In this document: positions 1 to 6,440 of the stretch, piece after piece
How positions within the stretch are numbered: the first letter of the stretch is position 1
How the letters are laid out: the number at the start of each line of letters is the position of its first letter
Source of the DNA: Arthrobacter sp. Leaf234
Lineage (GTDB): Bacteria > Actinomycetota > Actinomycetes > Actinomycetales > Micrococcaceae
Length of the DNA stretch: 64,000 bases
Assembly (NCBI RefSeq): GCF_001422665.1
Contig: NZ_LMLU01000005.1
Coordinates: 124,001-188,000 of the forward strand
Direction of reading: 5' to 3'
Notes under the pieces: model-generated
Databases searched by the model: none
What the model was told of the DNA's origin: nothing
Seen by the model: the letters and a program-made list of their open reading frames with translations, nothing else
Translations under genes and position numbers: made by a program

Positions 1-491
1 TCGCCTTCCTCGGCGTGGTCGAGGGCGACGTCACCGGATCCACGGACCAGCGGCTCCTCGGCTACCAGCAGGGCCTGGTCGACGCGCGCATGCCGCTCGA
101 TCCCCGGTTGATCCTGTCGGTCACCGACTTCACGCCCGAGGAGAGCGCCCGCGCGGTCCGGGAGGCACTGGCGGCGGGGCTCGGCTTCGACGGCCTGGTC
201 TGCCGTGACGACCGCTTCGCCACGGGTGCGCTCTACGCCCTCCGGACCGCCGGCGTGGGCGTGCCGGAGGATGTCGCCGTCGTCGGCTGGGACGACACCG
301 AACTGGGACGCTGGGCCACGCCGACCCTGACGTCGATCGCCCCGGACAAGCGTGAGCTGGCCGCAACCGCCCTGCAGCTCCTGGGCGAGCGGATCGACGG
401 GTACCAGGGCATCGGCCGCCACCGCATCGTCTCCCACTCGCTGATCGTGCGGGAGAGCGCCCCGCTCGCGGCAGCCGTCCTGTCATCGTGA
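1..491 (+). CDS. LacI-family transcriptional regulator, C-terminal part (partial at window edge)
   Basis: The reading frame is open from base 3, before any start codon, so this is the 3' end of a gene that begins outside the window. The visible part is the periplasmic-binding-like sensor half of a LacI/GalR repressor: AFLG at the edge, a run reading GLVCRDDRFATGAL (the usual 'domain opens a candidate nucleotide' turn), VAVVGWDDTELGRW, then the C-terminal TSIAPDKRELAATALQLL helix. The DNA-binding half is not visible. A LacI-type palindrome lies 8 bp after the stop and in front of a glycosidase gene, so it probably controls that operon (inference). Confidence 0.85.
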   Translation, partial: AFLGVVEGDVTGSTDQRLLGYQQGLVDARMPLDPRLILSVTDFTPEESARAVREALAAGLGFDGLVCRDDRFATGALYALRTAGVGVPEDVAVVGWDDTELGRWATPTLTSIAPDKRELAATALQLLGERIDGYQGIGRHRIVSHSLIVRESAPLAAAVLSS

Positions 492-498
492 GGTTGCC

Positions 499-514
499 TT
501 TACAGCGCTGAAAA
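499..514. promoter_or_regulatory. LacI-family operator in front of the GH2 gene
   Basis: TTTACAGCGCTGAAAA is a palindrome with a perfect CAGCGCTG core and A/T flanks; only one flanking pair mismatches. The central CG is typical of LacI/GalR-family sites. It lies between the stop of the upstream LacI-family gene and the glycosidase start, so binding would block that operon. The inducer is not evident. Confidence 0.7.
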
Positions 515-515
515 T

Positions 516-2369
516 GTGCGGCAGGATATCGGCATGCGGAATCCAGATGTGTCGACGGCCAGCCTCCAGGACGGGACCTACCCCCGGCCTCAACTCGTCC
601 GCCGACGGTGGGCGGATCTCGGGGGAGAGTGGGACTTCAGGTACGACGACGAGGATGCCGGCGTCGCCGACGACTGGTTCGCCGGGGCGACGCCGTTCCC
701 CCTGACCATCACCGTCCCGTATCCGCCGGAGTCCGTCCGATCCGGCGTGAACGACACGACCTTCCACCCCGTGGTCTGGTACCGGCGGACCCTCACCCGG
801 GCGGACTTGGTCGAGAGCGGGAGGTCCGCAGCGGACGACCGTCTGCTGCTGCACTTCGGTGCCGTCGACTACCGGGCCACGGTCTGGATCAACGGCGCCC
901 TCGTCGGGACCCACGAGGGCGGCCAGAGCCCTTTCAGCTTCGACATCACCGATCATGCGGCTGCCGCCGCCGAGCTGTCCCTGGTGGTGCGAGCCGAGGA
1001 TGATCCGCACGACGTCGCCCAGCCCCGCGGCAAGCAGGACTGGCTGGAGGACCCCCACGTCATCTGGTACCACCGCACCACGGGCATCTGGCAGCCGGTC
1101 TGGCTCGAATCCGTGCCGGCCGCCTTCATCGAGGGCGCCGTCTGGGAGCCGGACGTCCCGAAGGGATCGGTCCGCCTCGAGCTCGAACTCTCGCCGCAGC
1201 GGCACACAGCCCGGACCGTGCGCGTGGACCTCAGCTATGCGGGCCATCCGCTCGGCAGCTACACGGCATCGGCCTCGCAGCCCCGTGTCGTCCTCGACTG
1301 CGTCATCCCGCACCAGGCCAACGGCCAGGCCTACGAGTCGCTGCTGTGGTCTCCCGAGGATCCCCGCCTCATCGACGCGACGGTGGCCCTGCTCGACGGC
1401 GACGGGTCCGTCGTCGACGAGATCTGGTCCTACTTCGGCCTGCGCAGCGTCGGTACCGCCGGGCGCCACTTCCTGCTCAACGACCGCCCCTACTACGTCC
1501 GCTCCGTCCTGGAGCAGGGCTACTGGCCGGAGTCGCTCCTCGCGGCGCCCGACGCGCACGCCCTCCGCGAGGAGGTGCAGCTGATCAAGGACCTCGGCTT
1601 CAACGCGGCGCGCCTCCACGAGAAGGTCGAGGACCCGCGCTTCCTGTACTGGGCGGACCGGCTGGGCCTGCTCGTCTGGGGCGAGATGGGCAGCACCTTC
1701 GAGTTCTCGCCCACCGCCATGGAGCGGGTCTCCCGCGAGTGGGTCAGCGTGGTCCAGCGTGACAGGTCGCACCCCTGCATCGTCACGTGGGTGCCGCTCA
1801 ACGAGAGCTGGGGGGTGCAGCAGATCGCCCACAGCGCCGAGCAGCGCCACTTCGCCCAGGCCATGTACCACCTCACCAAGGCCCTCGACGGCTCCCGACC
1901 CGTCATCTCCAACGACGGCTGGGAGCACGTGGAGTCCGACCTCTTCACGGTCCACGACTACGCCACCACCTACGAGGACCTCCATGCGAGCTACCGGGAT
2001 GCTGCCGCGTTCGACGCCGTGGCCCGGGGAGTGGGACCGGCGGGCCGCCGGCTGAGCGTGCTGCCGGACCTGCCCCGGACGGAGCCCGTGATGGTGTCCG
2101 AGTTCGGCGGGATCCTCTACGCGCCGAACAGCCCCATCGAGACGTGGGGCTACTCCACGGCCGACTCCGACGAGGACTTCGCCCGGCGCCTGCAGGCGCT
2201 CTTCTCCGCGCTCTACGACAGCCCGGTCCTCTCGGGCTTCTGCTACACCCAGCTGACCGACACGCTGCAGGAAGCCAACGGACTGACGGACGAGAACCGG
2301 AAGCCGAAGCTGCCGGTGGCCGAGATCCGGAAGATCGTCATGGGACCGACCTGGAGGGAACACGCATGA
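516..2369 (+). CDS. Glycoside hydrolase family 2 enzyme (beta-galactosidase/beta-glucuronidase type)
   Basis: The protein is about 617 aa, shorter than LacZ and close to the 600-residue GH2 glycosidases. An N-terminal jelly-roll sugar-binding region (WADLGGEWDF onward) is followed by an Ig-like domain and a TIM barrel. The general acid/base is in PLNESWGV (Glu near 430) and the nucleophile in MVSEFGGI (Glu near 529), about 100 residues apart as expected. No signal peptide is seen, so it acts in the cytoplasm on imported glycosides. GTG at 516 overlaps the operator edge; ATG at 534 is an equally good start (611 aa) and neither has a clear Shine-Dalgarno. Its stop overlaps the next start by 4 nt. 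The exact sugar cannot be read from sequence. Confidence 0.88.
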   Translation: MRQDIGMRNPDVSTASLQDGTYPRPQLVRRRWADLGGEWDFRYDDEDAGVADDWFAGATPFPLTITVPYPPESVRSGVNDTTFHPVVWYRRTLTRADLVESGRSAADDRLLLHFGAVDYRATVWINGALVGTHEGGQSPFSFDITDHAAAAAELSLVVRAEDDPHDVAQPRGKQDWLEDPHVIWYHRTTGIWQPVWLESVPAAFIEGAVWEPDVPKGSVRLELELSPQRHTARTVRVDLSYAGHPLGSYTASASQPRVVLDCVIPHQANGQAYESLLWSPEDPRLIDATVALLDGDGSVVDEIWSYFGLRSVGTAGRHFLLNDRPYYVRSVLEQGYWPESLLAAPDAHALREEVQLIKDLGFNAARLHEKVEDPRFLYWADRLGLLVWGEMGSTFEFSPTAMERVSREWVSVVQRDRSHPCIVTWVPLNESWGVQQIAHSAEQRHFAQAMYHLTKALDGSRPVISNDGWEHVESDLFTVHDYATTYEDLHASYRDAAAFDAVARGVGPAGRRLSVLPDLPRTEPVMVSEFGGILYAPNSPIETWGYSTADSDEDFARRLQALFSALYDSPVLSGFCYTQLTDTLQEANGLTDENRKPKLPVAEIRKIVMGPTWREHA

Positions 2370-3232
2370 GCGACATCGCAGCAGGGACGCCGCCCCGGGA
2401 GATCCCGGTACCGGAGGGCGCGTCCCCCGAGGCGACCGCCGCCGCGCAGGGGCTCTACACCCGCGGGGTGATCGCGCAGCAGGGCGCATTCACGCGCGAG
2501 TGGGCCGCGGGGATGCGCGAGGACATCGATGCAGCCCTCGCCGAGGCACTCGCGCGGCCGGACGGCGCCGTGGGCCGTGGCCCGAAGCGACACTACGTGG
2601 AGATCCACCCGGAACAGCTGCGCGGCTGGGTGGATCTCGTGGACCACCCGTGGGTCCGCATGGTCAGCGAAGCAGTGCTCGGCCCGGACTACGAGATCGT
2701 GGAGCTCGGGTACGACGTCCCCGGGCCCGGGGCGGTCAATCAGCCGTGGCACCGCGACTTCCCCATGCCGGCGGAGACCAGGGAGCACGGGCGGCTCACC
2801 TCGCTCGCCTTCAACCTCACCGCGGTGGACACCGAGGAGGACATGGGGCCCTTCGAGGTGGCGCCGGGGACGCAGTGGGACCTGCCGGAGGGCTTCGACC
2901 ACGAGATGTTCCCGCCGAAGTCCGCCTACCCGCGGTACGAGGCCCTCGCCGAGCGGAAGTATCCGCGCATGGGTGACATCTCGGCGCGCTCCGCGCTGAC
3001 CATCCACCGCGGCACGAAGAACGAGTCGCAGAAGTCCCGGCCGGTCCTGGTGCTCGGCGTCGACGCGCCGGGAGCCGGGAACGCGGAACACCACTCCATG
3101 GCAGTGACGAAGCCGTTCTTCGACGCACTGCCGGAGCGCGTGCGGCGCCACGTGGTGTGCCCGGTCGTCGACGAGCTGACGCCGATCACGCAGAAGCACT
3201 CCATCGAGGGCCTCATGATGGGCGAGGCCTGA
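2366..3232 (+). CDS. Phytanoyl-CoA dioxygenase (PhyH) family Fe(II)/2-oxoglutarate oxygenase
   Basis: A 288-aa soluble protein. The start ATG overlaps the glycosidase stop (ATGA) and follows a GGAGGG ribosome site, so the two are translationally coupled. The iron triad is visible: His129-x-Asp131 in WHRDFP and His214 in LTIHRGTKNES. The region between (NLTAVDTEEDMGPFEVAPGT) is the family's beta-helix core. PhyH proteins hydroxylate small molecules using 2-oxoglutarate and O2. Coupling to a LacI-controlled glycosidase suggests a substrate related to the glycoside or its aglycone (inference). It is unlikely to act on phytanoyl-CoA itself. Confidence 0.82.
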   Translation: MSDIAAGTPPREIPVPEGASPEATAAAQGLYTRGVIAQQGAFTREWAAGMREDIDAALAEALARPDGAVGRGPKRHYVEIHPEQLRGWVDLVDHPWVRMVSEAVLGPDYEIVELGYDVPGPGAVNQPWHRDFPMPAETREHGRLTSLAFNLTAVDTEEDMGPFEVAPGTQWDLPEGFDHEMFPPKSAYPRYEALAERKYPRMGDISARSALTIHRGTKNESQKSRPVLVLGVDAPGAGNAEHHSMAVTKPFFDALPERVRRHVVCPVVDELTPITQKHSIEGLMMGEA

Positions 3233-3249
3233 CAGCCTCCCGGAGTACG

Positions 3250-3289
3250 ACGACGACGGCGGCACCCCCGTGGGTGCCGCCGTCGTCGT
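3250..3289. terminator. Strong hairpin terminator after the GH2-PhyH operon
   Basis: A perfect 18-bp stem (ACGACGACGGCGGCACCC and its complement) with a CCGT loop begins 18 bp after the PhyH stop. It lacks a U-tract, as do most hairpins in this window. It lies between convergent genes and could serve both strands. Confidence 0.8.
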
Positions 3290-3341
3290 TCCTGTGCCCC
3301 GCGCCGTGGCGGGTCGATCCTCCCTCCGGATGACGCCCGGC

Positions 3342-4370
3342 CTACCGGCGGGCGAGCTCCGGATGGTGGAGCTCGGTGACGTCCGGGTGCGCGCGGACGC
3401 GTCCCTTCAGGACGTTCGAGCCGTACGAGGACAGCATGGGGTTCTCGGGGTCGTCCGAGATGCCGCGGGCGGCGGCACGCAGTTCCGCCGTCAGCGGTAC
3501 CGGCTCGATCACGGCATCCAGGCGGGGCGACCAGAAGAACGGGATGGCGTAGCGGTCGACGCCGGGGGCGGGTGCGGTGACGCGGTGGACGGTCGCTGCG
3601 AGGTAGCCCTCGGTGGCGACCTCGAGCATCTCGCCGAGGTTCACCACGAGGGCGCCCGGGATCGGCGTGACGGGGACCCACTGCCCGGTCCCGTGCGGGA
3701 GGACCTCGAGGCCCCCGACGGCGTCCTGCAGCAGAAGCGTCACGAAGCCGTAGTCGGCGTGGGAGCCGACGCCCTGCGAACCGGCGCCCTCGACCACGCC
3801 GCCCACGTAGTGCACGAGCTTCGCCATCCACGCGGGTGAGCCCTCGAACGGCCCCGCGAAGTAGTCCTCCGGCAGGTGGAGCGCGACGGCGATGGCCGAG
3901 AGCAGTTCAGCGCCGACCCGGGACATGAGGGCGGCCCACTCCATGGCCCGGACCTCGAGCTCCGGCAGTGCCTCGCGCGGCCACAGGTTCGGGCCCTGCA
4001 GGAGCCAGTAGGGCTCGTCCGCGGGGTGGTCGGTGACGGGCTCGCGTTCGGGGGAGAAGTCGATCTGCTCCCGGGCGTCCGGTCGGCCGCGCGTGATCTC
4101 GGTGCCGAGTCCGGCGTAGCCGCGGAAGTGCGGTGAGGTGCGGTTGAGGATCGTCAGGCGTTCCTCGAGCGGCAGGGCGAAGAAGCGGCGGGTGATGTCG
4201 AAGAGGTCGTCGACCTGCCCGGGGGCCGCGCCGTAGTTGACGATGTGGAAGAAGCCGACGGTGTGGGCGGCGTTGCGCAGTTCCTCGATGAAGCCGGGGG
4301 TGAAGGAGCCATCGGTGGAGCGTGCGCTGCTGAGGTCGAGTGTGGGGATCTGCCCCGGTGTGTGCTGCAT
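3342..4370 (-). CDS. Isopenicillin N synthase-like 2-oxoglutarate/Fe(II) oxygenase
   Basis: A 342-aa protein with an N-terminal DIOX_N region (IPTLDLSSAR to GFFHIVNYG) and a C-terminal 2OG-FeII oxygenase fold. The metal ligands are His204, Asp206 (SHADYGFVT) and His262 (TVHRVTAP). The usual co-substrate motif RxS (as in DRYSIPFF) reads Arg273-Tyr-Ala275, so the serine that contacts the 2-oxoglutarate carboxylate is alanine. It is transcribed toward the PhyH gene and does not share an operon with it. Bacterial members with this architecture are often left functionally unassigned; the substrate is unknown. Confidence 0.82.
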   Translation of the reverse strand: MQHTPGQIPTLDLSSARSTDGSFTPGFIEELRNAAHTVGFFHIVNYGAAPGQVDDLFDITRRFFALPLEERLTILNRTSPHFRGYAGLGTEITRGRPDAREQIDFSPEREPVTDHPADEPYWLLQGPNLWPREALPELEVRAMEWAALMSRVGAELLSAIAVALHLPEDYFAGPFEGSPAWMAKLVHYVGGVVEGAGSQGVGSHADYGFVTLLLQDAVGGLEVLPHGTGQWVPVTPIPGALVVNLGEMLEVATEGYLAATVHRVTAPAPGVDRYAIPFFWSPRLDAVIEPVPLTAELRAAARGISDDPENPMLSSYGSNVLKGRVRAHPDVTELHHPELARR

Positions 4371-4414
4371 CTGCAGGAGATTACGCCTCGGCGAAAGACG
4401 CGCCCGCGTTTCCG

Positions 4415-4849
4415 TTACGCCGTATTGCGCTCCTCACCCGGGTCCCTGAGACCGGCCAACGCGCGCACCAGGCGGAGGCCGCCGTCGGACCCCGGCCAGT
4501 GGCGCCGCAGTGCGTCCGGGCCCGCGGAGCGCACCACCGCGCGGAGCACGACGGCGATCAGGACGAGGTCGTCCGCGTACCCGACGACGGGCAGGACGTC
4601 CGGAACGAGGTCGATCGGCAGCAGGAGGTAGGCGAGCAGCCCCAGGAGCAGCAGGCGGCTCCGCCGAGGCAGTGCACGGTCCGCGGCGAGCCGCCGGACG
4701 AGCCGGAGGATGTCCGGGGCGAGGCGCAGTGCGTCGGTCAGCGAGAGCACGTCCGGGTGTCGCCGTGCGTAGACCGCGAGGCAGGCGAGGAAGAGGGCGT
4801 AGGCCAGCACCAGGGCGACGACGACCGACAGGACGGCGTGCCGGTCCAC
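4415..4849 (-). CDS. DUF1232 (YkvA-like) small membrane protein
   Basis: A GTG start at 4849 lies 4 bp after the TetR stop, so the gene is probably co-transcribed with the regulator. The 144-aa product has an N-terminal membrane helix (VLSVVVALVLAYALFLACLAV), a basic linker, then the DUF1232 signature LLLLGLLAYLLLPIDLVPDVLPVVGYADDLVL, which forms a second hydrophobic hairpin. The family is widespread and its function is not established. The start is inferred from the distance to the TetR gene; longer open frame upstream overlaps that gene and is not used. Confidence 0.75.
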   Translation of the reverse strand: MDRHAVLSVVVALVLAYALFLACLAVYARRHPDVLSLTDALRLAPDILRLVRRLAADRALPRRSRLLLLGLLAYLLLPIDLVPDVLPVVGYADDLVLIAVVLRAVVRSAGPDALRRHWPGSDGGLRLVRALAGLRDPGEERNTA

Positions 4850-4853
4850 GGGT

Positions 4854-5495
4854 TCAGGCCGCCAGGGCGGCGCGGAGGACGGCGGAGATACTGCCCGTGA
4901 TCTGCTCCTCCGTGACAGCCTCCGGATCGGCTGCGCACTCCACGGCCATGCCGTTGATGGTGGCCAGCAGGATCGTCGCGAAGACGGTGTAGTGCTCCGG
5001 GTCGGACGGCGCGCCGAACGGTGCGGCCCGCTCCGCGAGGGTCGTGGCGAGCAGTGAGCGGCGGTTGCGCCGGTGCTCCCTGAACACGGCGCCCACGTCG
5101 GGGTCGCGACCCGCCTGGAGTGCGAACTCGACGACGAGCGCATGCCACCGCTGTTCGCGCAGGACGCCGCGGGCGAGATGACGGGCTGTCCGCGCGATCG
5201 TCTCGTCGAGCGAGGTCAGGTGGTCGAGCTGGCTGAGGACGTCCGCGGCGGTGTCGGCGAGGCGTTCGCCCAGGAGGGTCGCGAACAGCTCCTGCTTGGA
5301 CCCGAAGTTCGAGTAGACGGCGCCCTTCGTGTAGCCGGCGCGCTCGGCGATGGTGTCGAGCCGGGCTGCGACGTAGCCGATCTCCTCGAAGACCTCCAAC
5401 GCGGCCGCGAGCAGTCCCGCACGCACGTCCTCCCGGCGCGGCCGGCGGCGTGGTCGTCCGGCCGTGGTGTCCGGCATGTCCTTCTGCGTGGTCAT
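4854..5495 (-). CDS. TetR-family transcriptional regulator
   Basis: A 213-aa protein starting at the ATG behind GGAGGG. The N-terminal helix-turn-helix is clear: VFEEIGYVAARLDTIAERAGYTKGAVYSNFGSKQELF (residues about 34-70), followed by an all-helical ligand domain. It is divergent from the ATPase/YhgE pair, and the 66-bp gap contains two palindromes, so it most likely represses the divergent operon and itself (inference). A basic stretch before the HTH (RPRRRPRR) may add DNA contacts. Confidence 0.88.
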   Translation of the reverse strand: MTTQKDMPDTTAGRPRRRPRREDVRAGLLAAALEVFEEIGYVAARLDTIAERAGYTKGAVYSNFGSKQELFATLLGERLADTAADVLSQLDHLTSLDETIARTARHLARGVLREQRWHALVVEFALQAGRDPDVGAVFREHRRNRRSLLATTLAERAAPFGAPSDPEHYTVFATILLATINGMAVECAADPEAVTEEQITGSISAVLRAALAA

Positions 5496-5515
5496 CTGCC
5501 CTCCTGCAAAGACGA

Positions 5516-5544
5516 TACCATTGGTACTGAATACCGAAAGTATT
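5516..5544. promoter_or_regulatory. Candidate TetR operators in the TetR/YhgE divergent promoter
   Basis: Two inverted repeats lie in the short A/T-rich gap between divergent genes: TACCATTGGTA (5516-5526) and AATAC-N5-GTATT (5530-5544). The gap is unusually AT-rich for this window and must hold both promoters, so these are the likely binding sites of the adjacent TetR protein. Confidence 0.55.
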
Positions 5545-5561
5545 GAAAATCGAAGGATGTC

Positions 5562-6437
5562 ATGACCCTCTTCCCGCTCGCGCACCGGCCGGATGCCTCC
5601 GCGGACGCGCCCCCGGCCGTCGTCGTCGACGGCCTCACCCTGCAGGCAGGGAAGCGCACCGTCTTCGAGGGCATCTCCTTCACCGTTCCCGCCGGTGTCC
5701 TCGCGGTCCTCGCCGGCCCGTCCGGCGCGGGCAGGACCGCCCTGGCGCTCGCACTCGCCGGCCGGCTCGCGCCCTCCGGCGGCCGCCTCTCGGTGCTCGG
5801 CCTCGCCCTCCCGCGCCGGGCCGGTGCCGTCCGGCGGCGGGTCGGGATCGCAGCCAACGCCACGGTGGCGCCGCTCGACGAGACCCTCACCGTGCGGCAC
5901 CACGTGGCCGAGGCACTCACGCTCGCCGGCCCCTGGTGGAAGCCCGCCGCCTCACCCCGGCAGGTCGACAGGACGATCTCCGCGGCCAATGACCTGCTCG
6001 GCGCGCTCGAGGACGCCTTCGGCGATGATCCCGCTGCCGCGTCCCTCCACCAGGCCAGGCTCCATCGCGGCGAGCTGATCCGGGACACCGCGCCGATCGC
6101 GCGTTTCACCCTCAGCCTGCTCCTCGCGCTCATCCCCTCTCCCGACCTGCTCGTCGTCGACGACGTGGACCAGCTCCGCACCGTCGGGGAGCGGCGGGCC
6201 GCCTGGGGAGCGCTGCTCACCGTCGAGCGCACGGCCCGCGCCGGCTCGGGCGCCCTGACCGTCGTCGCCACCTGCCAGGAGCGGCGTGAACTCGACGACG
6301 TCCTCGACCCGACGCATCGGGTGAGCGCCCTGCCCCTTCGGCCCGTCGCCGTGCAGGTCCTGGCGACTCCCGCCGCGCCCGCCCCCACTCCAGCGGCCTC
6401 CCTCGCTCCCTCGGAACCCACCCCAGAAACCAGGTGA
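5562..6437 (+). CDS. ABC-type ATPase-like protein with degenerate catalytic motifs, partner of YhgE/Pip protein
   Basis: A 291-aa protein with an ABC nucleotide-binding-domain layout. The Walker A reads GPSGAGRT, with Arg in place of the invariant Lys; the Walker B reads LLVVDDVDQ, with Asp at the usual catalytic Glu; and no LSGGQ signature is present before Walker B. The C-terminus is a Pro/Ala-rich tail. It precedes the YhgE/Pip gene by 3 bp and must be co-translated with it. Either it binds nucleotide without efficient hydrolysis, or it is a divergent family with its own chemistry. Assignment to the ABC fold is firm; activity is not. Confidence 0.7.
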   Translation: MTLFPLAHRPDASADAPPAVVVDGLTLQAGKRTVFEGISFTVPAGVLAVLAGPSGAGRTALALALAGRLAPSGGRLSVLGLALPRRAGAVRRRVGIAANATVAPLDETLTVRHHVAEALTLAGPWWKPAASPRQVDRTISAANDLLGALEDAFGDDPAAASLHQARLHRGELIRDTAPIARFTLSLLLALIPSPDLLVVDDVDQLRTVGERRAAWGALLTVERTARAGSGALTVVATCQERRELDDVLDPTHRVSALPLRPVAVQVLATPAAPAPTPAASLAPSEPTPETR

Positions 6438-6440
6438 CGC

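Noticed and set aside
483..2489. A 668-codon open frame on the minus strand under the GH2 gene
   Set aside because: It runs exactly antisense to a gene with clear GH2 motifs and has the low-complexity Arg/Gly/Asp look of a high-GC shadow; no ribosome site or family motif.
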